This document shows, piece by piece, positions 34,205-43,776 of a stretch of 64,000 nucleotides of DNA. Source of the DNA: Catellatospora paridis (GTDB lineage: Bacteria > Actinomycetota > Actinomycetes > Mycobacteriales > Micromonosporaceae); assembly GCF_009720365.1 (NCBI RefSeq), contig NZ_ML769316.1:124001-188000 (forward strand), written 5' to 3'. Both the position numbers and the translations under genes were made by a program. Every line of letters starts with the position of its first letter. Positions within the stretch are counted from its first letter, which is position 1. Below the pieces are notes generated by a model, which was not told the origin of the DNA, ran no database searches, and saw only the letters and a list, made by a program, of their open reading frames with translations.

Positions 34205-36649
34205 GTGGTGCCGATGAGAGCCGCCGAGATGTCGGTGGAGCGGATAGGGCATGCTGGTTTGGCGATGGATGCCGATGAGTCCCGACAGCCGATCCGCCGT
34301 GTCAGGCCGGTGGAACGCGTGCTGCTGCCCGCAGGGGCGACCCATGATCTGCAGGAAAAGATCTATTGGCTGTACGCGGAGGCCGACTGTCCCCGACTGG
34401 GCGACCTCGCCGCGATGATCTACGCCGACGAGCGGGGTACCCTGCCCGGGGCGCCGAAGAAGGACGTCGTCCACGCCATCATCAGTGGTGACGGACTAGC
34501 GTCGCAGCAGGACACGATCACCGTCGCGATGACCCTGGCCCACATCGCTGGCCGCAGCGACATCGCCATGGTGGCCGAGCTAGTTCGTGAGTTGTGGATC
34601 GCGGCCCGTGCAGCGCCTCCAGTCCCGCCACCGGTCCGAATGGGTCGGCCGGTCGGTGACTGTGATCCGTTCGTGTTGGAGGTGCACCCCGCGATCCATG
34701 GCTCCAGCGAGCATGGCGAGCGGCTGGACCCCTTACCCCGGTACGTGCCGCGGGCGCACGACGGGCGGTTGCGGACGGTGGTCCACGAGTTGCTGGCTAG
34801 CGGGATGTCGCGGTGGGTGACTCTGGTGGGCGGGTCGTCGACGGGCAAGACCCGAGCCTGCTGGGAGTTGGTTCGATACCTGGAGCAGCAGCAGCCGGGC
34901 CGATGGCGATTGTGGCATCCGTACGATCCGACCCGCCCGGAAGCTGCTTTGGCAGATCTGGAGCGGGTTGGCCCGAACACGGTCGTGTGGTTTAACGAGG
35001 CCCAGTTCTATCTCGGGCCAACCGATCCAGGACTCGGTGAACGTATCGCGGCGGGGTTGCGCAGCTTGCTCGGCGATCGAGGGCGGGGGCCGGTGCTGGT
35101 GTTGGCGACCTTGTGGCCGGAATGGTGGAACACGCTGACCGCACGACCCGCAGGCGGGGAGCCTGATCGGTTTGCGCAATCCCGGTATCTGCTGACCGGG
35201 ACCAGGATCGGAGTGGCGGACGGGTTCACCCCAGAAGAGGTCGCCGGGTTGCGGGATGCGGGTGTGGATCCGCGGCTGCGGCAGGCCGCCGCCCGCGCTG
35301 AGGGCGGCAGGATCACCCAGTACCTGGCCGGCGCACCCGAACTACAGGACCGCTACGACACCGCGCCACCGGCCGCCCGCGCGATCATCCAAGCGGCGAT
35401 GGACGCCCGCCGGCTCGGCCACCCGCTTCCGGTGCCACACGCCCTACTGGAACGGGCGGCAACCGGCTACCTCCACGATCACGACTGGGACAGCCTCGAT
35501 GAGGACTGGCTGCAACAGGCCCTGGCCTACACCGCCCGACCGTGCAAAGGCGCCCGCGGGCCGTTGACCCGCATCCGGGCCCGCGACGGCGACCCGATCG
35601 GCGGCAGCGGGCAGCCGCACTACCGGCTGGCCGACTACCTCGAACAGACCGGCCGCCGCGAACGCGCCTCGATATACCCTCCCGCCAGCTTGTGGACCGC
35701 GTTCATCACCACCGTCACCGACCCCAGCCTGCTCCGGCAACTCGGCCACCAAGCCCGCGACCGGGGCCGCTACCAGCAAGCGATCCCGCTGTACACCCGA
35801 GCCGCCGATCACGGCGACACCAACGCCCTGCGGAACCTGGCCGAAATGGCAGAGAGGTCCGGGGACACCGCCTGCGCCGAGGCCCTGGCCGTGCGGGCCG
35901 CCGAGCTCGGCAACACCAATGCCCTGCGGGACCTGGCCGTAACGCGGGAGCGGGCCGGGGATACCGCCGGTGCCGAGACCCTGTACCAACGGGCCGTCGA
36001 CCACGGCGACAGTGACGTCCTGCCGAAACTGGCCATTATGCGGGAGCGGGCCGGGGACGCCGTCGCCGCCGAGACCCTGGCCGTGCAGGCCGCCAACAGT
36101 GGCCGCTCCTACGTCCTGTGGGACCTGGCTGTGATGAGGGAGGAAGCCGGGGACACCCTCGGCGCTGATGCCCTGGCCGTAAAGGCCGCAGCCCACGGCA
36201 ACTACTCCGCCCTGAAGCGCCTGGCCAAACTGCGGGAGCAGGCCGGGGACACCGCCGGTGCCGAAGCCTTGCACCGGCAGGCCGCCGCCGTCGCCCCTTT
36301 TGACGTCCCCCCAGATCCCAAGATAGATATCTTGGTCCTGGCCGAGGCACGGGAGCGGGACGGGGACACCGAGGGTGCCGAAGCCCTGTACCGGCAGGCC
36401 GCCGCCGTCGCCCCTTTTGTCGGCATGGACAGCCTGGCCAAATGGCGGGAGCGGACCGGGGATACCGCCGGTGCCGAGGCCCTGTACTGGGAGGCCACCG
36501 ACCGTGGCTACTCCGCCCTGTACGCACTGGCCAGAATGCGGGATGAGGCCGGGGACGCCACCGGCGCTAACAGAATACGGAGGTTCGGGCTTACCGAGTC
36601 CGGCGAGATCGCGACCACGCTGAATTTCGGACCTCTGGACCTGGGCTAA
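34205..36649 (+). CDS. STAND-like NTPase with N-terminal HTH and C-terminal TPR/Sel1-type repeats
   Basis: An 814-residue protein; GTG 34205 follows AAAGGTGG, with ATG 34214 as an alternative. Residues about 45-135 form an HTH-like helical domain of the kind found in actinobacterial signalling NTPases. The NTPase has Walker A VGGSSTGKTRA near 208-218 and Walker B NTVVWFNEAQF near 258-268. The C-terminal 290 residues hold about eight repeats of roughly 33 residues (NALRDLAVTRERAGDTAGAE), TPR/Sel1-like, two with a shared AAAVAPF insertion that suggests recent duplication. STAND proteins often sense a signal through such repeats and trigger a response, including in phage defence. No separate effector domain is visible. 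Confidence 0.65.
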   Translation: MVPMRAAEMSVERIGHAGLAMDADESRQPIRRVRPVERVLLPAGATHDLQEKIYWLYAEADCPRLGDLAAMIYADERGTLPGAPKKDVVHAIISGDGLASQQDTITVAMTLAHIAGRSDIAMVAELVRELWIAARAAPPVPPPVRMGRPVGDCDPFVLEVHPAIHGSSEHGERLDPLPRYVPRAHDGRLRTVVHELLASGMSRWVTLVGGSSTGKTRACWELVRYLEQQQPGRWRLWHPYDPTRPEAALADLERVGPNTVVWFNEAQFYLGPTDPGLGERIAAGLRSLLGDRGRGPVLVLATLWPEWWNTLTARPAGGEPDRFAQSRYLLTGTRIGVADGFTPEEVAGLRDAGVDPRLRQAAARAEGGRITQYLAGAPELQDRYDTAPPAARAIIQAAMDARRLGHPLPVPHALLERAATGYLHDHDWDSLDEDWLQQALAYTARPCKGARGPLTRIRARDGDPIGGSGQPHYRLADYLEQTGRRERASIYPPASLWTAFITTVTDPSLLRQLGHQARDRGRYQQAIPLYTRAADHGDTNALRNLAEMAERSGDTACAEALAVRAAELGNTNALRDLAVTRERAGDTAGAETLYQRAVDHGDSDVLPKLAIMRERAGDAVAAETLAVQAANSGRSYVLWDLAVMREEAGDTLGADALAVKAAAHGNYSALKRLAKLREQAGDTAGAEALHRQAAAVAPFDVPPDPKIDILVLAEARERDGDTEGAEALYRQAAAVAPFVGMDSLAKWRERTGDTAGAEALYWEATDRGYSALYALARMRDEAGDATGANRIRRFGLTESGEIATTLNFGPLDLG

Positions 36650-37439
36650 CGTCTGGTTGGGGTACACCTCGACACAACATCCACGAGTGCGCCGATGGGC
36701 GTGACAGTTGCTCGCGGCCACGGTCGCCGCTGGACCAGCAGGGATTCAGTCCGAAATCAGCCGGGGATCAGGTCCGAAATCACGCCCGAGCCCTGGCGGG
36801 AACCGCTGTCATCTAGTCTAGACGGTCTAATCCAAGGAATCAGTGGTCGTATGCGGTCAGCGATCGCATGATCGGTTGCCCGGTTCGCCAGTTGAACCAG
36901 ATCGCGGCGGTCAACGCGAGGATGCACCTCGGGACACGTACGACCACTCCCTCGACCGTGCGTCGTCCCTCACGCCCTCGACGACGTCCTCGCACAGTTT
37001 CTCGCCCGGCCACGCATCCACAAGGTCCTGCGCCACGGTGCGGCGCTGGGTAACCCACGTCCGGACTGGCTCCGCGCCGCGATCGAAGCCCACCAGCAAC
37101 TCGACCCTGGTGCCTACGTCCACGGGCTGGCGCACAACACCCTGCTCGGGCAGGCCTACTCCGACCAACACGGACTGCTCAATCCCCGGCCCCACACGCT
37201 CGCCGCTGTACAGCATGGCCGAGTTGCGCACGTTCTGGACCGCCGCGATCGAGCGGATCAACGCGCTGCGTTCCGGCAGCGTGCTCGCCGTTCTGGACGC
37301 CGGTCTGCTGAGCGATCCCGCATCCGTCAGCCGCCCCTGACACGAATTCCGGGTGCGCACCTATCGGCGCACCCGGGGTCACGGCAGGCCGACACCTTGG
37401 CAAGGGCATCAGCCCCGACCTGCGAAAGAGCACGCCACC
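36650..37439 (+). pseudogene. Gap with a frameshifted gene remnant
   Basis: Near 36990-37190 one frame reads HALDDVLAQFLARPRIHKVL, then DWLRAAIEAHQQLDPGAYVH and LLGQAYSDQHGLLNPR; just before 37200 a different frame continues with AELRTFWTAAIERINALRSG and ends at 37340. The two parts look like one gene interrupted by a shift. The rest of the gap has no gene. The TCTAGTCTAGACGGTCTA segment at 36814-36831 is a small AT-rich palindromic patch. Confidence 0.4.
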
Positions 37440-38081
37440 ATGGGAAAGAGACAACGGCGGCGGCTTCGTGGACAAGCCCTCGCCCGCACGGCGGCAGTAG
37501 CGGCGCTGCGCGCCCATCGAATGCTGGTCCGTCTGAACACGCTGACCCTGCAACTGGTCTGTGGGCACACCGTCGAGCACCACGGCGACGGCACCTGGCT
37601 GCCCGCCGCAGCCGACTGCCCCCGCCACGACACCCAGCTGATTGCCCACATCGACGCCGTCACCTGCCAGATCGCCCGCGCACCCGACCCGGGTGCAGCC
37701 ACGGCCTGGCACCTCGGTCAACTGCGCGCCACCACCTGGCGGCAGCGGCTCGGCCGCCTGCGATACCGGCGCACCGCCTACACGATCACGATCACCGGAC
37801 CCGAGCGCCTCGACGGCGAGAAGCCTTACGACTACGTCCTGACTGCCCGACACCCCGCCCATACGATCGCCGCCGCGGCCCGGACCCACCTGTTCAACCA
37901 GGAAGAACCGATCACCGCGCTCACCGAACCCGGCCCCGACAAGCTGCCGATGATCCACATCACAGCCATCCAGCCCGGCACTCCCGCCTACGGGCCTGAC
38001 ACCCCAGGGCTGTTCTGGAACGACCTGCGCACAAGGAGAACCTGCCGATGGGCCAAGACGCTTCGCAGCCGATCATCCTGA
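37440..38081 (+). CDS. Unknown basic protein with a Cys/His knuckle
   Basis: A 213-residue protein from ATG 37440, with an Arg-rich start (MGKRQRRRLRGQALARTA). Residues about 41-66 contain CGHTVEHHGDGTWLP and DCPRHDTQ, a C-x-H ... C-x2-H arrangement that could bind zinc. The rest is mixed alpha/beta (YTITITGPERLDGEKPYDYV). No family is recognised. It overlaps the next gene by 34 bases, so the two are probably co-translated. Confidence 0.5.
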   Translation: MGKRQRRRLRGQALARTAAVAALRAHRMLVRLNTLTLQLVCGHTVEHHGDGTWLPAAADCPRHDTQLIAHIDAVTCQIARAPDPGAATAWHLGQLRATTWRQRLGRLRYRRTAYTITITGPERLDGEKPYDYVLTARHPAHTIAAAARTHLFNQEEPITALTEPGPDKLPMIHITAIQPGTPAYGPDTPGLFWNDLRTRRTCRWAKTLRSRSS

Positions 38082-38665
38082 TCATCGACGGCAGCAAAGC
38101 CGCACGCTACGGAGAACGTGCCCACGCCTACGACGCCGAGCACGACGCCGCCTACGAACGCGAGCGCGTCCGCGGTGACGTGTCCGCATCCAACTGGCAC
38201 GCCATGACCGGCCTTGCCGAGGAATTCGCCGGCGACTGCGCCCACTTGTGCACCGGCGCGCTGCCCGCCCTGCCCCAGCACATCGGCGACGACGGGCGCC
38301 CGTGCCCGTGGTCCGGGGCATTGTTCGACGCGGACGAGATCGTGTGCCCTCGCCGATGCCGCACCATCTCACCTGCACCATCGGATGAAAGGGCCGTGAG
38401 CCTGCACGGTGCCCTCGACCGGGTCACCGCGATGGAGAGCGACTACGCCGAGGGCTCCGACGAGTTCCAACTCGTCCAGCTGGTCGGCGTCGATCTGAGC
38501 GACGGCGTCTCCCACGTCATCGAGGGCTGGCGGGAAGCCGCTGAAGACCTCGGGCACACCCTCGGCTGGCTCGCCGACAGCGGACAGACGCCCGAAGCGG
38601 TCGCACGGCTGCGCGCCCTGGTCGAACAGGTCCGCGCCGGCATCCTGCGCGACCTGCCCAACTAG
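38048..38665 (+). CDS. Unknown protein with Cys pairs
   Basis: A 205-residue protein from ATG 38048 (AAGGAGAAC lies just upstream). It begins IILIIDGSKAARYGERAHAY and has Cys residues at CAHLCTG and CPWSG ... CPRRC, a possible zinc site, then a helical C-terminus (VIEGWREAAEDLGHTLGWLA). No family is recognised. Confidence 0.5.
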   Translation: MGQDASQPIILIIDGSKAARYGERAHAYDAEHDAAYERERVRGDVSASNWHAMTGLAEEFAGDCAHLCTGALPALPQHIGDDGRPCPWSGALFDADEIVCPRRCRTISPAPSDERAVSLHGALDRVTAMESDYAEGSDEFQLVQLVGVDLSDGVSHVIEGWREAAEDLGHTLGWLADSGQTPEAVARLRALVEQVRAGILRDLPN

Positions 38666-38782
38666 CACCTAGACCCGAGACCAGCACGCGGAGCCTGGCT
38701 GCCGCTCCCCCGGCGGCCACCACCCCCGCATCCCTGCGCGGTGCTCGTCACCGCATCCGTGTTGCACGAACAGGAGCACCAC

Positions 38783-39496
38783 ATGAAACTGACCGAACGG
38801 CAATCACTGGTCGTCGACCACATCCACGATCACGCGCCCATCACTGCCAAGGACCTCGCCACCCAGACCGCCATCGCCTACTCCAGCCTCACCCCGATCC
38901 TGCGCGGCCTGGCTAACCTCGGCCTGATCGCCAAGAACGGCGACAGCTGGACCATCGCCACGACCGACCAGGCCACCGACCTCGCCACGATGCCAGACGG
39001 ACACGACGGCTCGGTCGAAGCCCCGAGCGCCGACACGACCGCAGACGAGCCGGCCACCGACCCCGAAGCCGAAAGTGAGGCCGGAGGCAGCGCCACGGAC
39101 GAGCCGAGCGATACCGAGTGCACCGGCAGCACGGACGCTTCCGCCGAAACCGGGCTCGGCACCACCGCTGACGAGCCGATCGCCACTGAACCAGGTGCGC
39201 CCGACGGTGATGAGGCCGACGAGCAGACCACCACGCCGGCGGCCAAACGCCGCTACAACCGCAGCGACATCCCGGCGCTGGGCAAGGGCAAGCTGCGCGA
39301 GGCCGTCGCGGCCTACCTGCACGGCGTGCCCGGCGAGCAGCTGACCGTGCCCCAGATCGCCGCCGGTGTCGGCAAGCAGCTGGGCCGAGCCGTCGGCAAC
39401 GGCGCGGTCCAGAACGCCGTGCTCAAGCTGATCGAGCTCGGTCAGGCCGTGCACCTGCCCGGCAAGCCGAACAAGTACCAGGCCGCCACCAAGTAG
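38783..39496 (+). CDS. Double winged-helix protein with acidic linker, paralogue of the gene at 33078
   Basis: A 237-residue protein after CAGGAGC. Residues 1-55 are a MarR-like winged helix (TAKDLATQTAIAYSSLTPIL, then LANLGLIAKNGDSW). Residues about 65-160 are a disordered linker rich in Glu, Asp, Ala and Thr. Residues about 160-235 repeat the second domain of the 33078 protein: KRRYNRSDIPALGKGKLREA, then LTVPQIAAGVGKQLG and LIELGQAV. The shared two-domain plan with different linkers suggests one duplicated regulator or nucleoid-type protein. Confidence 0.6.
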   Translation: MKLTERQSLVVDHIHDHAPITAKDLATQTAIAYSSLTPILRGLANLGLIAKNGDSWTIATTDQATDLATMPDGHDGSVEAPSADTTADEPATDPEAESEAGGSATDEPSDTECTGSTDASAETGLGTTADEPIATEPGAPDGDEADEQTTTPAAKRRYNRSDIPALGKGKLREAVAAYLHGVPGEQLTVPQIAAGVGKQLGRAVGNGAVQNAVLKLIELGQAVHLPGKPNKYQAATK

Positions 39497-39560
39497 CTGA
39501 CCGCGTCGCGGAAGCCGGGCCCGCCGGCTCCCGCGACACTTCCGATGCAAGGAGGACCCG

Positions 39561-40277
39561 GTGAACCTGCTACCGCACCGCGCCACGCCCTGTCCCCGAT
39601 GCCCATGGCGCACCGACATCTCCGCCCGTGCCCTGACAACCGACCGTGTTCGCCTGTTGCGTGCCGCGTGCGGAAGCCGCGGCCACGAGGCGGCCCCGTA
39701 CGCGCCGATGGATTACTGCGACCAGCCGGCCGCAGGCCCGCAGCTGATCTGCGCGGGCTGGCTGGCCGTACACGGACTCGACCACCTCGGCGTACGCATC
39801 GCCGCCAGCTTCGCCAGACTGCCCGCCGCAGTGCTGCGTCCCGACCCGACACGACCACCGCTGTTCACCGACATGGCCGCGATGCTGGCGGCACTGCCCG
39901 ACCCCGAACCGCCACAGTCCCTCGACGTCGAGACCTACCCAGCCGAAGACCGGTCCCTCGACGTGGCCGACCCTGCCACCGGGTTGCCCCGAGTCCTGTC
40001 CCGGCGCTGCTCGACCTGTGTACTCGACCCGGCCGACCTCATGCACCTGGGCACCGAGCACCGTCGCGACTTCCTGCGTGACGTGCGCGCCCGCGACGGC
40101 TACGTGGTGTGCCACCAGACCCTGCCCGCGACAGCGCCACCCGGCTTCGCCCCCGCGGTCTGCCGCGGCTCCTACGACAAGATCCACACCACGACGGTCG
40201 CCGCTATGAAGCTCTTCGGCGTCGTAGAGGTCGAACCCCCGTCACCGGCCGATCCCACCGACTCCGCGGGAACGTGA
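39561..40277 (+). CDS. Two-part cysteine-rich protein, DUF6283-like N-terminus
   Basis: A 238-residue protein after AAGGAGG. The N-terminal part has CPRCPWRTDI, then DYCDQP and LICAGWLAVHG, a DUF6283-like pattern. The C-terminal part has CSTCVLDPADLMHLG, YVVCHQTLP and AVCRGSYDKI, a second CxxC ... CHxT ... CRG unit. The two units look like diverged copies of one zinc-binding fold. Function unknown. Confidence 0.5.
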   Translation: MNLLPHRATPCPRCPWRTDISARALTTDRVRLLRAACGSRGHEAAPYAPMDYCDQPAAGPQLICAGWLAVHGLDHLGVRIAASFARLPAAVLRPDPTRPPLFTDMAAMLAALPDPEPPQSLDVETYPAEDRSLDVADPATGLPRVLSRRCSTCVLDPADLMHLGTEHRRDFLRDVRARDGYVVCHQTLPATAPPGFAPAVCRGSYDKIHTTTVAAMKLFGVVEVEPPSPADPTDSAGT

Positions 40278-40420
40278 CCGACGGCATCGGTTAAACGATC
40301 CGCCAGCCCCGGATCACTCCGGCCGACCGCCAGCACCACCACTTGCTCAATGGCGCGGACCACGGGTCGATGGTCGCGGCCGCCCGGCACCCCGCCGGGC
40401 ACAACCGCTCCGGAGGCATC

Positions 40421-40813
40421 ATGCGCACCGCACTACACGAACCCGACACCGACCGGCAGGACCCCGCCGCAGAACCCGCGCCCGCCGCACCCGCGGACGC
40501 GCCCACCGGTGTTCCCGACCCGGCCACGGAGGTCGCGCAGGCCCTGCGCCTGCTAGACACCGCCGCCGGTCAGGCCCGCGACCTGCTGCACGAGAACGCG
40601 GCCGTCCTGCCCAAAGCCATGCTGGCCACCGCCCGGACCCTGCTCGCCACGGCCGCGCACCTCGTGCGAAACCTCGACGGCTGGGTCCTGGACATGGCCC
40701 GCCCCACCCACAACGACGTGGCGCAGGTGCTGGCCAGCACTTGCGACGCGATCCGGCACACCGGCGCCGCCCAGGCGCTGGTCGAGCTGGCTCACCCCGA
40801 CGACCGCGTGTGA
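40421..40813 (+). CDS. Small unknown helical protein
   Basis: A 130-residue protein from ATG 40421 after CGGAGG. A Pro/Ala-rich acidic N-terminus is followed by helices VAQALRLLDTAAGQARDLLH, LATARTLLATAAHLVRNL and VAQVLASTCDAIRHTG. No family is recognised. It is followed by a strong terminator. Confidence 0.5.
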   Translation: MRTALHEPDTDRQDPAAEPAPAAPADAPTGVPDPATEVAQALRLLDTAAGQARDLLHENAAVLPKAMLATARTLLATAAHLVRNLDGWVLDMARPTHNDVAQVLASTCDAIRHTGAAQALVELAHPDDRV

Positions 40814-40825
40814 CCCATCGCCAGA

Positions 40826-40865
40826 CCCTGGGTGGGCGGCTCATGCCGCCCACCCAGGGCCCTTT
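40826..40865 (+). terminator. Intrinsic terminator
   Basis: CCCTGGGTGGGCGG (40826-40839) pairs perfectly with CCGCCCACCCAGGG (40846-40859), followed by the T-rich CCCTTTGTCTTT. It lies 12 bases after the stop codon. Confidence 0.75.
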
Positions 40866-40915
40866 GTCTTTCAGCGCTCAAACGCCCGGCCCTGGCCGGG
40901 CAGGAAGGACACGAC

Positions 40916-41977
40916 ATGCGTGTGATCCCTCTTCGCGGCGGCGACATCGACGCCATCAACGCCGCAGCCCACCAGGCCTACCGCCACTGGGTCCTCACGG
41001 CCAACCACGGCCCCGGCAGCGCCCAAACGCAGCTGCGTCACGAGCTGAAGGACCACCCGCAGCTGCGCCAGCAGCTGATCGCCTGCGCCCTGCACTCCGA
41101 ACACGTGCCCGGCGCGCTGCTCGACCGCCACCGCCACCCGGACCAGCCCGGCATGGTCTGCATTCCCGAGACCGACATCGCCGCGATGACCGAACTCGCC
41201 ACCGCCTGGCAGAGCGCAGCAGCCGACGCGGTCGCCGCCCTGCAACCGCTCTACCCCGCCATGTCGGCCCACGACCTGCACGGCGGACATGTCGCCGTCT
41301 TCGGCGAGCTGATGCACGACGCGGCCCAGATACCGGCGATCGACATGCCAGCGATCAACGCCCCCGAGCCCGGCATCTGGTACACCGACGGGGGTTGGAC
41401 CCAGTTGATGCACTACCTGCACAACACCGACCCCCGCCCGGACACCACCACCTACATCGGGTTCCATCCCGGCCGGGCCATCACCGTCAGCCAGCACCGC
41501 GCCGACGGCGAGCCCCAGTGGCTGACCGGCCCGTACAGCCATCTCGACGTCCCAGCGGTGGCACCCCGGCCGCTGCAGTTCTGGACCAGCCACCTGCACG
41601 CCCGATTCACTGCCGGCGGCCAGCCCGTCACGGTCATGGACTGGAACCCGCACCTGATCAACATCGGCCGCAACGCACACGCGCTCGCCGCGTACGCCTT
41701 GGGCCGTCGCGCCACCGATGAGACCCCTGACTACGCTGCCGACCCCGTGCTGCGCCTGGGTCTGGGCCACACGGCCTACGTCGAGTTCCTGCCCGCGCTG
41801 CGCCGCGACCACACCCCAGCCGAGCAAGAACGCCTCAACAACACCGACGGCGAGCAGACCCCGGCGTCCGACGACATCCACTGCACCGACCTGGCCATGC
41901 TGGACCGCCAGCTGTCCAGGCTGTACGGCTGGCTCGCTGCCGACCTGGTCCTCCCGGCCGGATCCACCGCACGGTAG
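40916..41977 (+). CDS. Unknown protein
   Basis: A 353-residue soluble protein from ATG 40916 after AGGAAGGAC. Segments include INAAAHQAYRHWVLTANHG, ELATAWQSAAADAVAALQP and PGIWYTDGGWTQLMHYLHN, then YGWLAADLVLP near the end. No catalytic motif or membrane segment stands out and no family is recognised. Its own terminator-flanked position suggests an independent transcript or a processed boundary. Confidence 0.5.
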   Translation: MRVIPLRGGDIDAINAAAHQAYRHWVLTANHGPGSAQTQLRHELKDHPQLRQQLIACALHSEHVPGALLDRHRHPDQPGMVCIPETDIAAMTELATAWQSAAADAVAALQPLYPAMSAHDLHGGHVAVFGELMHDAAQIPAIDMPAINAPEPGIWYTDGGWTQLMHYLHNTDPRPDTTTYIGFHPGRAITVSQHRADGEPQWLTGPYSHLDVPAVAPRPLQFWTSHLHARFTAGGQPVTVMDWNPHLINIGRNAHALAAYALGRRATDETPDYAADPVLRLGLGHTAYVEFLPALRRDHTPAEQERLNNTDGEQTPASDDIHCTDLAMLDRQLSRLYGWLAADLVLPAGSTAR

Positions 41978-42014
41978 TCGTCGGACTCACCGCACCCGGC
42001 GATAGGCCCGGCCG

Positions 42015-42040
42015 AGCGCCGTCCCGCGCGGGACGGCGCT
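42015..42040. terminator. Perfect hairpin after the gene at 40916
   Basis: AGCGCCGTCCCGC and GCGGGACGGCGCT form a 26-base perfect palindrome, 37 bases after the stop codon. No T-run follows. Confidence 0.5.
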
Positions 42041-42167
42041 TCCGCCTGCCCCAGGCATGCGAGCACCTCTGACCCAACAGGACGGGGTGCTCTGGCTGCC
42101 AATCGTCCAGGTCGGCACCGGCGGCACCCGCCATCGCATTGCCCTGCCCTGAGGGAAGGCGTGCCCC

Positions 42168-43373
42168 ATGACCACCTCACCCACCCCCACTACCGTCGAC
42201 CTGACCCCGGCCGAGCGCACCGCCATGCGGCACATCGCACGGCTGCAGACAACGCTGCTGGCCGCCCGCGCCCGACGCGTCGCGATCGCAGCCGTACGCG
42301 CAGGCTGGTGGCAGCACCACTCCGCCGACGTGGCCCTAACCGCCAACGGCCTGCCCGGCCTGCCCATGATCTGGCCCATCCACCTGCACCTGCCGCTACG
42401 CCGCACACTGTTGGCCGCCGACGCCCAAACCGCGATCGCCGACGCCCGACGTGACATCACCGCGACGATCGGCCGTGTCTTCGACCACGACCAGCCGCTA
42501 CTACACCTGACCATCACCAGCGCCTCACCCGACACCACCGGCCCCGCCGAGACCAACGGCCACCACTATCTGATCGACGCCACCGCCGTGCTCGCCATGC
42601 CCACGATCGCCACCAGCGACCGCGACGCGTACGCCCAAGCCCGGGCACTGGCCGCCGAGCGGCTGGCCGGCCAAGACGACCTCGCCCTCCGCGGGGCTCC
42701 GGCCTGCTACCTGCCCGCCGACCACAGCGTCCACGACCTGGGCGCCCCGGTCCTCGATCCCGACGTCGACGGCCCCGACAGCACCGGCCTTCAGTGCGCA
42801 CTGGCCGGTGACTCTCTACAAGACACCCCCGAACCGGACGCGGTCGCCGCAGCTACTTCAGTTCTGGAGCGGCTACGGCGAAGCCTGCGCCGCCACATCA
42901 TCGACGCCATCGGCGACGGCATCGGCAACCAGCGCGGCGACGACGGCCATCACTACGCCGACCAGATCCTCACCGCCATGGGCCTGGACCCGCTTCCCCG
43001 CTCCTGGCAGTACCACGTCACGGCCACGATCACCCACACCATCACCGCCGACTCGCCCCAGCACGCGCGGACAGCTAGCTTCCGGCAGCTGCGCGACATC
43101 AGCCCGACAACCCCCCAGCGGGCGCTGCCGCTCACCTACCCCGACGACCTCGACCCCGGCCCCCGGATCGATCAGGTCGGGCCGGGCCGCTACCGGGTGA
43201 CCCTCGAGATGACCTACCTCGTGTGCCTGCGCGGTGCCAACTGCCCGGTGCTCGCCGAAGCCGCCGTACGTGAGCAGCTGACGACCTTCGAACCCGCCCA
43301 CGCGGCCTTGCCGCTCCGCCTGACCGCGCTGGGCCGGCGGGTCGACAGGATCCTGGACCGCGCAATCGACTGA
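42168..43373 (+). CDS. Unknown protein
   Basis: A 401-residue protein from ATG 42168 after GAGGGAAGG. The N-terminal helix is LTPAERTAMRHIARLQTTLL; later segments are LIDATAVLAMPTIATSD, SWQYHVTATITHTI and YRVTLEMTYLVCLRG. It ends the long accessory run, before the strong terminator. The family is not recognised. Confidence 0.5.
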   Translation: MTTSPTPTTVDLTPAERTAMRHIARLQTTLLAARARRVAIAAVRAGWWQHHSADVALTANGLPGLPMIWPIHLHLPLRRTLLAADAQTAIADARRDITATIGRVFDHDQPLLHLTITSASPDTTGPAETNGHHYLIDATAVLAMPTIATSDRDAYAQARALAAERLAGQDDLALRGAPACYLPADHSVHDLGAPVLDPDVDGPDSTGLQCALAGDSLQDTPEPDAVAAATSVLERLRRSLRRHIIDAIGDGIGNQRGDDGHHYADQILTAMGLDPLPRSWQYHVTATITHTITADSPQHARTASFRQLRDISPTTPQRALPLTYPDDLDPGPRIDQVGPGRYRVTLEMTYLVCLRGANCPVLAEAAVREQLTTFEPAHAALPLRLTALGRRVDRILDRAID

Positions 43374-43657
43374 CCTGTGCCTGGCCGTGGCGCAGCCCCC
43401 CGCTCAAACTGTCACATCTCAAAGACGAACAAGGGTCGCTCTTCGTACCATCGTGTGCTGCGACCTCGGATGCCATGGCCCGACAGCTGAAGCGCCCTAC
43501 ACGGATGGAGCATCGCACCCGGCACCGGACGACACCCGCGCCCGGTTCGGCCCAGATGCCACCGCCATTCGGCCCGGTCCGTCGGCTACGCCGCCGCGGC
43601 ATCGGCACGCCCGGCCGCTGGAGCCGACAAGGCGCTCCGGTTAACCTATCGATGAAC

Positions 43658-43708
43658 GCGTGTTCGGCTTGCTTCCCCCGTGGCAAGCCGAACACGCCTT
43701 CTTTTTTG
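43658..43708. terminator. Strong intrinsic terminator
   Basis: GCGTGTTCGGCTTGC (43658-43672) pairs perfectly with GCAAGCCGAACACGC (43683-43697), followed by CTTCTTTTTTG. It lies between the convergent genes 42168-43373 (plus) and 43777-44319 (minus) and may serve both. I see no gene in 43374-43776. Confidence 0.85.
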
Positions 43709-43776
43709 CTTTCCGGACGCGGCGGTGTTGGCGGCGTCACCCAGCGCTCTGGCCGATGGCACCTGCAGCCCAGCGA

